Assembly (NCBI GenBank): GCA_044449065.1
Contig: JBIOHP010000036.1
Coordinates: forward strand, 1-29,947
Length of the DNA: 29,947 nt
Direction of reading: 5' to 3'
From: JBIOHP01 sp044449065
GTDB lineage: Bacteria > Bacteroidota > Ignavibacteria > UBA10030 > SZUA-254
Below, one piece after another: positions 1 through 8,230 of the stretch. The notes under the pieces are model-generated. The model did no database searches. It was not told the origin of the DNA and saw only the letters and a list, made by a program, of their open reading frames with translations. The translations under genes were made by a program, and so were the position numbers. Numbering within the stretch: position 1 is the first letter of the stretch; each line of letters starts with the position of its first letter.

Positions 1-468
1 TGACCAGATAACGCGTGAAAGCATTATCAAGAAATTGATAAGCCGGTAACCACACGCGATCAGGTCAATAGCGGTCGATTCGCAAGTCGGGCGAGATGCA
101 ACATTCCCGCGCGAATCAACAAATCAATATACTAAAATCCGGCATTCAAATCAAGTAAATACTTGCCTATCACCGATAACTACATTTATAATCAATAAGA
201 TATACCATCCTACCTCTACCAAACTACTATCACATATAAACGATCTAAATGAAACAAATAACCTGGAATTAATATTGGACGAATATCAAAACAATACATT
301 TTTCCCTACTCATAGGATGACAGAGATATTATCTATAAATTAAAATCTTACTCTTGTCCAATTTGATCAGATCCAAGTTCATGATAAATTAAACGAAGGA
401 TCCCGTTTTCGTTAAAATTGGCAACCTCCCCAACGAAACCAGAACGATTATTTAATAATTACCTCCCC
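1..468. other. Gene-poor region upstream of the aromatic operon
   Basis: No convincing gene lies here. The first 49 bases contain an open frame (from base 2 to the stop at 47-49) that could be the last 15 codons of an upstream plus-strand gene, but it is too short to prove. Bases 77-117 can fold: GATTCGC (77-83) pairs with GCGAATC (111-117), with an inner CGGG/CCCG pair (88-91 with 106-109). There is no T tract, so it is not a clear intrinsic terminator. From about 120 on the sequence is strongly AT-rich with many stops. A second possible fold at 358-421 has an outer CCAATTT/AAATTGG stem and an inner AACGAA/TTCGTT stem. I see no RNA gene. Confidence 0.5.
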
Positions 469-497
469 TTGACAAATTCAAAATTTCTTTGTATCGT
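469..497 (+). promoter_or_regulatory. Probable promoter of the aromatic supraoperon
   Basis: TTGACA at 469-474 is a perfect -35 consensus. Exactly 17 bases later TATCGT (492-497) is a 4/6 match to the -10 consensus. The predicted transcription start is near 504, which would coincide with the leader-peptide start codon. It is the best promoter-like pair I found upstream of the operon. A TAAAAT at 498-503 matches the -10 better, but its spacing of 23 bases is too long. Confidence 0.5.
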
Positions 498-503
498 TAA
501 AAT

Positions 504-584
504 ATGAAGTTCGGCGTTCAATATTGGCTTGGTTCTTATTGGTGGTATATTGTTACTCCACCGGGTGGGATAGGAACGGCCTAA
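504..584 (+). CDS. Aromatic-operon leader peptide (attenuator)
   Basis: This 26-codon frame starts at ATG 504 and stops at TAA 582-584, with an in-frame stop just upstream (498-500), so the start is fixed. It encodes three Trp (codons at 525, 540, 543), three Tyr (522, 537, 546) and one Phe (510): 7 of 26 residues are aromatic, including the run Tyr-Trp-Trp-Tyr. An intrinsic terminator follows 23 bases after the stop, and trpE lies beyond it. This is the classical layout of a ribosome-mediated attenuator, where stalling at scarce aminoacyl-tRNA prevents termination. Bases 541-545 (the Trp-Trp codons) can pair with 558-562, which can alternatively pair with 565-568. An irregular pairing of 567-576 with 603-615 could serve as antiterminator; I judged these by eye only. 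No Shine-Dalgarno site is visible. Confidence 0.82.
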   Translation: MKFGVQYWLGSYWWYIVTPPGGIGTA

Positions 585-607
585 CATATTAGATATTGAT
601 TTTTCTT

Positions 608-641
608 AAAAGCCCTTTCTGGAACACCAGGAAGGGCTTTT
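608..641 (+). terminator. Attenuator terminator upstream of trpE
   Basis: A 15-bp stem (608-622 with 627-641, one G-T wobble) closes a 4-base AACA loop. Its GC-rich core is GCCC/GGGC and it ends in TTTT followed by ACGTTT. It lies between the leader-peptide stop (584) and the trpE start (696), so it would end transcription before the structural genes unless disrupted. The terminal T run is short, so efficiency is uncertain. Confidence 0.8.
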
Positions 642-695
642 ACGTTTATAGTGAATTATTTCAATCAATTGACGTAAAGTATAAATTCAAAGAAG

Positions 696-2159
696 ATGGA
701 TTTCAAAGAATTTCAAAAATTTGCTGAATCATACAATGTAATTCCGGTGGCGAAAACGTTGCTTGCGGATATGCTCACCCCGGTCTCCGCGTACCTCCAT
801 TTACGTAGAGAAACCGGCAGCTCGTTCCTGTTCGAAAGCATTGAAGGAAATGAGCGCATCGCGCGGTTTTCGTTCATCGGCAGGGATCCGGTATTGTTAT
901 TGAAATGCAAGGTTAAAATCACTACCATTACTGAAAATGGCGCCTCAACCGAGGTGGAAGAAAATTTCTTCGATCTCATCGATAACACCCTGAAACGATT
1001 TACCTATCCTTCGCTTCCCGATCTTCCCCGCTTTACCGGCGGGTTGGTCGGTTACATCGGATACGACGCAATCCGTTTTATTGAAGATATTCCGGATACC
1101 GTAGAAAACAATCTCTCATTTCCCGATAGCATGTTGGGCGTCTTTACCACCATCGTGGTATTTGATCATTTCAAACATCAGCTTACCATCATCCACAATG
1201 CAGTGATAAAAAAGGATCTTGATCTTCGGATGCAATTTGACCACGCTCTATCAGATATCGATAGAATTGAAAATCTGCTGACAAAATTCAACGGCGCCCC
1301 GCCAAAGTTTGTATCCGAATATCGGTCTCTTAATTCGGAAATGACAAAAAACCAATACCAGGATATCGTCCAAAAAGCCAAGGACTATATCTGCAGCGGA
1401 GATATTTTTCAGGTGGTGCTTTCACAACGGTTTTCCACAAACTATCGGGGTGATCTCTTCAATGTCTATCGTTCTCTTCGCGTTTTGAATCCATCGCCGT
1501 ATCTCTTCTATCTTGATTTCGAGGGAAATAAGATAATCGGCTCTTCCCCCGAAGTTCTCATACGGATAGAGAATCAAACAGCAGAATTATATCCCATCGC
1601 CGGCACAAGACCTCGCGGAAAAAACGATTCGGATGATCTGCGAATGGAGCAGGAACTCCTCGCTGATGAAAAAGAACGAGCCGAACATATTATGCTCGTC
1701 GACCTCGGGAGAAATGATCTTGGCAGAATTTGCGATGCCGGTTCGGTGACCGTTGATCAGTTTATGTTCATCGTAAAATATTCGCACGTCATGCACATTG
1801 CCTCCCGGATCACGGGAAAAGTGTTAAATTCTAAATCTTGTGTTGACGTTTTTAAGTCGACATTTCCGGCAGGCACCGTGAGCGGCGCGCCAAAAATCCG
1901 CGCGATGGAAATCATTGATAAACTTGAAATTAGCAGGCGTGGAATCTATGCCGGTGGTGTTGGGTATTTTGGTTTCTCCGGAAATATGGATTTTTGCATT
2001 ACAATTAGGTCACTTTTTGCGTCCGAAAACCGAATCTATTTTCAAGCCGGAGCCGGTATTGTTGCCGATTCTGAGCCGGATAACGAATATTTTGAGACAA
2101 TCAACAAAAGTAAGGCGCTCATTGAAGCCCTGCGAACTGCGGAAGGAATAATATTTTGA
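696..2159 (+). CDS. trpE: Anthranilate synthase component I
   Basis: It converts chorismate and glutamine-derived ammonia to anthranilate, the first committed step of tryptophan synthesis, acting with TrpG. The 487-residue length is normal. The N-terminal part contains FLFES (residues 44-48), matching the LLES element of the tryptophan feedback site. The C-terminal chorismate-binding domain shows GDIFQVVLSQRF, PIAGTRPRG, the metal-site region LVDLGRNDLGRI, TFPAGTVSGAPK and AGAGIVADSEPDNEY. The 696 start is preferred because the N-terminus (NVIPV, then TPVSAY) is typical of the family, although no good Shine-Dalgarno site precedes it. It is the first structural gene after the attenuator and overlaps trpG by 4 bases. 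Probably both attenuated at the RNA level and inhibited by tryptophan. Confidence 0.97.
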   Translation: MDFKEFQKFAESYNVIPVAKTLLADMLTPVSAYLHLRRETGSSFLFESIEGNERIARFSFIGRDPVLLLKCKVKITTITENGASTEVEENFFDLIDNTLKRFTYPSLPDLPRFTGGLVGYIGYDAIRFIEDIPDTVENNLSFPDSMLGVFTTIVVFDHFKHQLTIIHNAVIKKDLDLRMQFDHALSDIDRIENLLTKFNGAPPKFVSEYRSLNSEMTKNQYQDIVQKAKDYICSGDIFQVVLSQRFSTNYRGDLFNVYRSLRVLNPSPYLFYLDFEGNKIIGSSPEVLIRIENQTAELYPIAGTRPRGKNDSDDLRMEQELLADEKERAEHIMLVDLGRNDLGRICDAGSVTVDQFMFIVKYSHVMHIASRITGKVLNSKSCVDVFKSTFPAGTVSGAPKIRAMEIIDKLEISRRGIYAGGVGYFGFSGNMDFCITIRSLFASENRIYFQAGAGIVADSEPDNEYFETINKSKALIEALRTAEGIIF

Positions 2160-2737
2160 TTCTGATCGTTGATAATTATGATTCTTTTACTTATAATTTA
2201 GTACAGCTTGTTGGACAATATACCTCTGATTTTATTGTTTTACGGAACGATAAAATTGAGAGAGGTGTTATAGAACTGGAGATGGGTATCCAAAAGATAC
2301 TCATATCCCCGGGGCCTGGACGACCCGAGAATGCCGGTATTTGTGTCGAAACGATAAAACAATACTCCCCTTACATACCCGTTCTCGGCGTCTGCCTCGG
2401 TCATCAAGCAATCGGATACGCCTTCGGCGCCAAAATCGTAAACGCTCCAGTCTTAATGCACGGTAAAACCTCCCAGATTAATCACACCGGTAAAGGAATT
2501 TTTGCAAACATTGATACCCCCTTCGAAGCAACGCGTTATCATTCGCTGATCATCTCAAAAGAAAATTTTCCAGACGATCTCGAAGTAACCGCGCACACTG
2601 ATGACGGAATAATTATGGGTATCCGTCATAAGAAATATCCTGTCGAGGGCGTTCAGTTTCATCCTGAATCTATCCTGACAAAAGTTGGCGCTCAGATTAT
2701 CAGGAATTGGTTGATGCAGGATATTCCTTCCGTATGA
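2156..2737 (+). CDS. trpG: Anthranilate synthase component II (glutamine amidotransferase)
   Basis: This class I glutamine amidotransferase (193 residues, normal length) hydrolyses glutamine and passes ammonia to TrpE. The triad is visible: Cys80 in GVCLGHQAIG, and His169 and Glu171 in GVQFHPES. The oxyanion-region motif ISPGPGRPENAG is also present. It starts with TTG at 2156 overlapping the trpE stop (TTGA); the protein begins with the standard ILIVDNYDSFTYNL block immediately after, so no later start fits. The overlap suggests translational coupling giving a matched TrpE:TrpG ratio. A pabA-like amphibolic role is possible in principle, but the position between trpE and trpD favours TrpG. 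Confidence 0.96.
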   Translation: MILIVDNYDSFTYNLVQLVGQYTSDFIVLRNDKIERGVIELEMGIQKILISPGPGRPENAGICVETIKQYSPYIPVLGVCLGHQAIGYAFGAKIVNAPVLMHGKTSQINHTGKGIFANIDTPFEATRYHSLIISKENFPDDLEVTAHTDDGIIMGIRHKKYPVEGVQFHPESILTKVGAQIIRNWLMQDIPSV

Positions 2738-3744
2738 AATTCTTCATCGAAAAACTTTGCAACCATGAACATCTATCCCACGATGAAGCGCAGGATGTTA
2801 TGCGAAATATTATGGAAGGCAAAGCTACCAACGCACAGATAGCTTCTCTCTTGATTGCGTTAAAATTTAACGGCGAGATTCCGGAAGAGATTATCGGCTT
2901 CGTAGAGGTAATGCTTGAAAAAGCTGTAAAAATTCAAATTGATGATCCTGAGGCAATCGATATGTGCGGTACCGGCGGAGATGGTAGCGGAACGTTTAAT
3001 ATTTCTACCGCAGCATCGTTCGTAGTCGCCGGCGCGGGGATAACGGTTGCCAAACACGGAAATCGATCAATATCCAGTTCATGCGGCAGCGCGGACGTAC
3101 TGAAAGCGCTGGGAGTTAACATCGAATTACCGCCCGAACGGGTAGCTGATTGCATTAATAAGATCGGGATAGGATTCCTCTTTGCGCCGATGTTCCACCC
3201 CGCCATGAAGTACGCCGCGCAGACACGCGCCGATTTGGGCGTTAAAACCTGTTTTAACATTCTGGGTCCGATGACTAATCCCGCCCGCGTTAAACGCCAG
3301 CTCGTAGGCGCTTTCAGCGATGAAGCCGCCGCAACCTTAGCTGCCGGTTTTTCAAACTTGGGCTCCAAAAAGGTTTGCATTGTGCACTCATCGGATGGTC
3401 TTGATGAGGTTTCTCTTGGTGCGCAAACCAGAGTCTATGAAATTACCGGCGGAAGTTCTATGGAAACGTATACAATCCAGCCCGATGCCCTTCAACTCCC
3501 AATTGTGAAGCCATCGGAAATAATCGGCGGCTCTTCAGATGTGAATGCGAAAATATTATCAAACATTTTAAAAGGCGAACGCGGACCTCATCGGGATGTC
3601 GTGCTTGCGAATGCTGCGTTTGGCTTATATGTCGCCGGGAAAGCGCAAAATCCCCGTGAGGGGGTTTCGCTTGCGGTAGAATCGATCGATTCCGGAAGCG
3701 CGCAGCATAAACTTCATCAGCTAATCATGGAAAGTAATAGATGA
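2734..3744 (+). CDS. trpD: Anthranilate phosphoribosyltransferase
   Basis: It transfers phosphoribosyl from PRPP to anthranilate, the second step of the tryptophan branch. The glycine-rich PRPP site is clear: MCGTGGDGSGTFNIST, followed by VAKHGNRSISSSCGSADVL, both hallmarks of the family. The C-terminal half has the expected LGPMTNPA and VHSSDGLDE motifs. I choose ATG 2734, which overlaps the trpG stop as ATGA and gives 336 residues, the usual length. A TTG at 2707 in the same frame would add nine residues inside trpG and is unlikely. It overlaps trpC by 4 bases. Confidence 0.96.
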   Translation: MKFFIEKLCNHEHLSHDEAQDVMRNIMEGKATNAQIASLLIALKFNGEIPEEIIGFVEVMLEKAVKIQIDDPEAIDMCGTGGDGSGTFNISTAASFVVAGAGITVAKHGNRSISSSCGSADVLKALGVNIELPPERVADCINKIGIGFLFAPMFHPAMKYAAQTRADLGVKTCFNILGPMTNPARVKRQLVGAFSDEAAATLAAGFSNLGSKKVCIVHSSDGLDEVSLGAQTRVYEITGGSSMETYTIQPDALQLPIVKPSEIIGGSSDVNAKILSNILKGERGPHRDVVLANAAFGLYVAGKAQNPREGVSLAVESIDSGSAQHKLHQLIMESNR

Positions 3745-4529
3745 ATATTCTTGATACAATTATCGAGCATAAGCTGACTGAAATAGAGAGCAGAAAACGC
3801 GACATTAAGCTTTCTACGCTATATGCAACCGAGTGGTTTGGCCGAACGAGCCATTCTCTGCTGATGAGCGTCACGAATAAACCGAAATTTTCTATCATTG
3901 CCGAGCTTAAACGGTCATCGCCTTCCGCTGGAGAAATGAATACCATGCCTGCGCCGGAAATTTATGCTCAAGAATATCAGGAGAACGGCGCTGCTGCGAT
4001 ATCTGTACTGACAGATTCAGTATTTTTTAAAGGGAATTTATCCGATCTGGAGAACGTTCGCCGCTCGGTATCAATACCGCTCCTCCAAAAAGAATTTATC
4101 ATCGATGAATATCAGATTGCGGAAGCAAGAGCGTATGGCGCAGACGCAATCCTCCTTATTGTGCGCATCCTGGATCGAATCCAGATCGATGAGTATTTCG
4201 AGGTCGCTCGCGCATATGGAATGGAATGCCTGGTCGAAATTTATGACGAAAAAGATATCGATAAAATTAATTTTGATAAGATAAAACTGGTTGGCGTCAA
4301 TAACCGCGACCTCAGAACGATGGAAATCGATATAAACAGAACGCCTCGAATCGCCGAACTTTTACCCTCTGGCTGTGTGATCATAAGCGAAAGCGGTATC
4401 CAATCCGTCGATGATCTCCGGTTGTTGAAATCACATGGGATATTCGCAGCGTTAATCGGAGAACTTTTTATGAAATCCGGGAATCCCGGCGAAAACCTCT
4501 CCCGCCTCTTGACTCAGATAAACGCATGA
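3741..4529 (+). CDS. trpC: Indole-3-glycerol phosphate synthase
   Basis: This TIM-barrel enzyme (262 residues) closes the ring of the carboxyphenylamino-deoxyribulose phosphate to indole glycerol phosphate. Family motifs: IAELKRSSPSAG near residue 55 with the substrate-binding lysine, LTDSVFFKG, LLQKEFIIDEYQI with the catalytic lysine, VGVNNRDLRT and ISESGI. It is a single-function protein, not fused to TrpF as in enteric bacteria. Both ends overlap their neighbours as ATGA, consistent with coupled translation in trpDCF order. Confidence 0.96.
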   Translation: MNILDTIIEHKLTEIESRKRDIKLSTLYATEWFGRTSHSLLMSVTNKPKFSIIAELKRSSPSAGEMNTMPAPEIYAQEYQENGAAAISVLTDSVFFKGNLSDLENVRRSVSIPLLQKEFIIDEYQIAEARAYGADAILLIVRILDRIQIDEYFEVARAYGMECLVEIYDEKDIDKINFDKIKLVGVNNRDLRTMEIDINRTPRIAELLPSGCVIISESGIQSVDDLRLLKSHGIFAALIGELFMKSGNPGENLSRLLTQINA

Positions 4530-5146
4530 AACCACGTGTAAAAATTTGCGGCATAACAAATAAAGAGGACGCGCTACTCTGCGCTCACGCCGGGGCTGAC
4601 GCACTGGGATTTATTTTTTATCCGAAAAGCCCCCGCTATATCGATCCGATGAAAGCGAAGATGATCATCGATACTCTTCCCCCTTTTGTAACGCCGGTCG
4701 GTGTGTTTGTGAACGAACAACGGGAACGAATTAATCAAATTATTTCGATCTCCGGTATCCGAGCGCTCCAATTAAGCGGCGATGAAAAATCAGAAGATTG
4801 CGAAAATTATCCCATCGATGTTATCAAAGCATTCAGGATTCGCGACAAATCTGATTTTGAGTACGTGAAGCAGTATCCCGTATCAGCAGTAATGCTTGAT
4901 GGAGCAGATAAGGACACGTATGGCGGATCGGGAACCCTAGCTGATTTTTCCATTGCAGTCGAATTGAAAAAATATTTTCTTCTTATCCTCTCCGGAGGAC
5001 TTTCTCCTGATAATATTACAGATGCAGTTAACCGGATTCATCCTTATGCTATCGACATTAATAGCGGTATTGAACACTCACCCGGACATAAAGATCATCA
5101 TAACGTGCGATTGCTTTTCGAACGACTCCACCAAATAGAAGAATAA
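4526..5146 (+). CDS. trpF: Phosphoribosylanthranilate isomerase
   Basis: It catalyses the Amadori rearrangement of phosphoribosylanthranilate. The 206-residue length is standard. The opening VKICGITNKEDA carries the catalytic cysteine, ALGFIFYPKSPRYI follows, and VMLDGADKDTYGGSG holds the catalytic aspartate. The phosphate-binding end has LSGGLSPDNI and DINSGIEHSPGHKDH. The start ATG overlaps the trpC stop. A 19-base gap to the next gene contains a good Shine-Dalgarno site (AAAGGA), one of the few non-overlapping junctions in the operon. Confidence 0.95.
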   Translation: MKPRVKICGITNKEDALLCAHAGADALGFIFYPKSPRYIDPMKAKMIIDTLPPFVTPVGVFVNEQRERINQIISISGIRALQLSGDEKSEDCENYPIDVIKAFRIRDKSDFEYVKQYPVSAVMLDGADKDTYGGSGTLADFSIAVELKKYFLLILSGGLSPDNITDAVNRIHPYAIDINSGIEHSPGHKDHHNVRLLFERLHQIEE

Positions 5147-5165
5147 TTTACCCAAAGGAAACTCC

Positions 5166-6212
5166 ATGCTTATTCTCATGAAATTAGACGCCTCGCGATT
5201 AGATATTGAGCGGGTTAAATCGAAAATTACAGCATTAGGGTATGCAGCGCATGAAATACCCGGCGAACAACGCGTGGCGATAGGGATTACCGGGAATCAG
5301 CGAAAGCTCGATTCCGAATCATTCCTTAATCTGCCCGGAGTCATCGATGCAATTCCCGTAACGAAACCCTTTAAACTTGTCAGCCGCGATTTTAAGCATG
5401 AAGATTCGATTATAAGGGTGAACAATATCGATATTGGAGGGACAGAATTAACCATGATCGCCGGACCATGTTCCGTGGAAAGCCGCGATCAAATTATGGA
5501 TATTGCCTTTGTGCTTAAAGAACTCGGCATAAAATTCCTCCGCGGCGGCGCGTACAAACCCCGAACATCTCCATACGCTTTTCAGGGATTAAAAGATGAA
5601 GCGCTGCAATACCTCGTCGACGTCCGCAAAGAAACGGGAATGAGGATCGTGACTGAAGTCAAAGATACTGAAACGCTTCCCTCCGTTGCCGAATGCGCCG
5701 ATATTCTGCAAGTCGGTGCAAGAAACATGCAGAATTATTCGCTTCTGGAAGCGTTGGGCGATATACGAAAACCGGTGCTCTTAAAACGCGGTTTATCGGC
5801 TACAATTGAAGAACTTTTGATGGCTGCCGAGTACATCCTGAACGGCGGAAATTACGACGTAATTTTATGCGAGCGGGGAATCAGAACATTTGAGACCGCG
5901 ACAAGAAATACGCTTGACCTCAACGCTGTTCCGATCATTAAAAAATTATCCCATTTACCCGTCATTGTGGATCCGAGCCACGGCGTTGGGGTATGGGATG
6001 CGGTCATGCCGATGGCATTAGCTGGTATTGCCGCCGGCGCTGATGGACTTATGATTGAAGTCCATGCCGATCCCGCAAGCGCTTTATCTGACGGATATCA
6101 ATCGTTAAAGCCGGCGAAATTCAAAATATTATTGAATAAACTGGAACAACTCGCGCCGATTATGGGCAAGAAATTTACAATAGAAGAGGTTCGGTCGGAG
6201 GTGACTCTATGA
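5166..6212 (+). CDS. aroF: DAHP synthase, type I-beta with N-terminal ferredoxin-like domain
   Basis: It condenses phosphoenolpyruvate and erythrose 4-phosphate to DAHP, the entry step of the shikimate pathway. Residues 1 to about 75 form a small alpha/beta domain like that of Thermotoga maritima DAHP synthase, which binds feedback inhibitors in that enzyme. The catalytic barrel has GPCSVES (metal-ligand Cys102), GGAYKPRTSPYAFQG, LLKRG, DPSHG and EVHADP. At 348 residues there is no fused chorismate mutase, unlike many relatives. ATG 5166 is preceded by AAAGGA at a good distance. The gene sits inside the trp genes, between trpF and trpB, so pathway entry is co-regulated with tryptophan synthesis; it overlaps trpB by 4 bases. 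Confidence 0.95.
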   Translation: MLILMKLDASRLDIERVKSKITALGYAAHEIPGEQRVAIGITGNQRKLDSESFLNLPGVIDAIPVTKPFKLVSRDFKHEDSIIRVNNIDIGGTELTMIAGPCSVESRDQIMDIAFVLKELGIKFLRGGAYKPRTSPYAFQGLKDEALQYLVDVRKETGMRIVTEVKDTETLPSVAECADILQVGARNMQNYSLLEALGDIRKPVLLKRGLSATIEELLMAAEYILNGGNYDVILCERGIRTFETATRNTLDLNAVPIIKKLSHLPVIVDPSHGVGVWDAVMPMALAGIAAGADGLMIEVHADPASALSDGYQSLKPAKFKILLNKLEQLAPIMGKKFTIEEVRSEVTL

Positions 6213-7405
6213 ATCTAAAAGGTTATTCGTCACCCGATATCAATGGTCATTATGGCGTTTACGGTGGTAAATTTGTGCCCGAAACGCTTATGGCGACTCT
6301 CTTCGATCTTGAGAGTGCATATACATCTGCAAAAAACGACCCGGAGTTTAGGAATCAATTTAATTCTTTATTGAAAGATTACGTAGGTAGACCCACTCCA
6401 CTCTATTATGCTGAACGATTGACGCAATATTTTGGCAGGGGAAAAATATTTCTCAAACGGGAAGACTTGTGCCATACCGGCGCGCATAAAATTAATAACA
6501 CTATCGGGCAGGTACTACTTGCAAAACGGCTTGGCAAAACAAGAATCATTGCCGAAACCGGCGCCGGACAACACGGAGTCGCCGCTGCAACAGCGTCTGC
6601 AATGATGGGCTTATCGTGCGTGGTTTACATGGGCGCTGAGGACATGATTCGCCAGGAAATCAATGTCGTAAGAATGAAACTGTTGAACGCGAAAGTAATC
6701 CCCGTAACAGCAGGAACACAAACATTAAAGGACGCCACCAATGAAGCTCTCCGCGACTGGGTAACAAACGTCCGCGATACATTTTATGTGATCGGATCGG
6801 TAGTTGGACCGCACCCTTATCCTATGATCGTGAGGGATTTTCAATCGATCATCGGTAACGAGACTAAAAAACAACTTCAGGAGCAGGTTGGAAAATTACC
6901 CGATTATCTTGTGGCATGTGTTGGCGGCGGAAGCAATTCCATAGGATTGTTTTATAATTTTATTGAAGATGAAGTAAAGATGATCGGCGTGGAAGCGGCT
7001 GGTAAAGGTATCGACACCAACCAACACGCAGCAACACTAACCTTGGGGAAACCCGGTGTGCTGCATGGTTCCTATAGTTACCTTCTTCAAAATGGTGATG
7101 GACAGGTACAACCGGCGCATTCAATTTCAGCGGGTCTTGATTACCCGGGCGTTGGACCGGAACACAGTCATCTTAAAGATCTGCAGAGAGTTTCGTATGT
7201 TTCTGTCACGGATGACGAGGCAATTGCCGCCTGCCAACTATTAATGCGATGTGAGGGTATCCTCCCCGCGCTCGAGTCCGCACACGCTATCGCGTATCTG
7301 GAATACCTCATGCCAAAAACTCATGAATCATCGAATATTGTTGTAAACTTATCCGGGCGGGGAGAAAAAGATCTTCCCTCGCTTAGAAAAACCCTTGATT
7401 CGTAA
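6209..7405 (+). CDS. trpB: Tryptophan synthase beta chain
   Basis: This PLP enzyme joins indole and serine to give tryptophan in an alpha2-beta2 complex with TrpA. The N-terminus has GVYGGKFVPETLM, and the PLP lysine is Lys94 in HTGAHKINNTIGQ. GAGQHGVA, the phosphate-binding CVGGGSNSIG and the C-terminal NLSGRGEKD are all present. The length, 398 residues, is that of the standard TrpB1 class that partners with TrpA, not the longer TrpB2 class. ATG overlaps the upstream stop; trpA starts 3 bases after its stop. Confidence 0.97.
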   Translation: MNLKGYSSPDINGHYGVYGGKFVPETLMATLFDLESAYTSAKNDPEFRNQFNSLLKDYVGRPTPLYYAERLTQYFGRGKIFLKREDLCHTGAHKINNTIGQVLLAKRLGKTRIIAETGAGQHGVAAATASAMMGLSCVVYMGAEDMIRQEINVVRMKLLNAKVIPVTAGTQTLKDATNEALRDWVTNVRDTFYVIGSVVGPHPYPMIVRDFQSIIGNETKKQLQEQVGKLPDYLVACVGGGSNSIGLFYNFIEDEVKMIGVEAAGKGIDTNQHAATLTLGKPGVLHGSYSYLLQNGDGQVQPAHSISAGLDYPGVGPEHSHLKDLQRVSYVSVTDDEAIAACQLLMRCEGILPALESAHAIAYLEYLMPKTHESSNIVVNLSGRGEKDLPSLRKTLDS

Positions 7406-7408
7406 GCT

Positions 7409-8227
7409 ATGAACCGAATTACTGAACGATTGGAGTCGCTCCGGCAGCAGAACAAAAAAGCGTTATCGTTATTTATCACTGCCGGTTATCCAAATATTGA
7501 GACAAGTATAAACACGGTGATAGAATGCGCAAATGCAGGAGCAGATTTAATCGAACTCGGAATCCCCTTTTCCGATCCTATTGCCGATGGACCGGTGATC
7601 CAGCATTGTTCAGAAGTATCGCTTAGAAATGGGACAACAATGGAGCAGGTGTTTCACATTTGCGGTGAAGTTAGAAGCAAGACCTCGATCCCATTGATAC
7701 TTATGGGTTATTCAAATCCGATACTGGCGTACGGGATGGAACGATTTTTTGACAAATGCGCATCACTCGGCGTCGATGGTTCAATTATCCCGGATATTCC
7801 CCTTGAGGAAAGCGAGGAATATCGAAAAATGGCTTCAGCCAAAAACATTTCCACCATCTTCCTTGCCGCGCCAACGACTTCAAATGAGCGTCTTGCGAAA
7901 CTTGATATTGCATCGAATGGTTTTCTATATTGTATAACAGTGACTGGAATAACCGGCGAACGACCGGGTGTGGCAGGATCGGCTCTGGATTTTCTCATCC
8001 GGGCAAAAAAGAGCGTAAAAAAGAATCCTCTATTAGCTGGATTCGGTATCTCAACCGTTGAGGATGCTATGTTAATCGCTAAAGCAGCAGATGGTATCGT
8101 CATTGGCAGCGCACTGATGAAAATATTGGGAAATTCAAATGGAAGCGATCCAATCACCAATATTGTTAATTTTGTTACTACTATTCGTTCAGCGCTGGAT
8201 AATGTATCGAGCATCTTAATATCATAA
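7409..8227 (+). CDS. trpA: Tryptophan synthase alpha chain
   Basis: It cleaves indole-3-glycerol phosphate to indole and glyceraldehyde 3-phosphate and channels indole to TrpB. It is a TIM barrel of 272 residues, the usual size. LIELGIPFSDPIADGPVIQ contains both the catalytic glutamate and aspartate. The phosphate-loop motifs GFGIST and GIVIGSALMK are present, as is the VTGITGERPG loop that closes over the active site. It follows trpB closely and is followed by aroB 3 bases after its stop, so the transcript continues into shikimate genes. Confidence 0.96.
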   Translation: MNRITERLESLRQQNKKALSLFITAGYPNIETSINTVIECANAGADLIELGIPFSDPIADGPVIQHCSEVSLRNGTTMEQVFHICGEVRSKTSIPLILMGYSNPILAYGMERFFDKCASLGVDGSIIPDIPLEESEEYRKMASAKNISTIFLAAPTTSNERLAKLDIASNGFLYCITVTGITGERPGVAGSALDFLIRAKKSVKKNPLLAGFGISTVEDAMLIAKAADGIVIGSALMKILGNSNGSDPITNIVNFVTTIRSALDNVSSILIS

Positions 8228-8230
8228 AAC

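Noticed and set aside
60..120. A tRNA-like GGTCGATTCGC segment
   Set aside because: No acceptor stem, D-arm or anticodon arm can be arranged around it; it is only a short hairpin.
2707..2733. An earlier TTG start for trpD
   Set aside because: It would add nine residues encoded inside trpG; ATG 2734 overlaps the trpG stop as ATGA like other junctions and gives the normal protein length.
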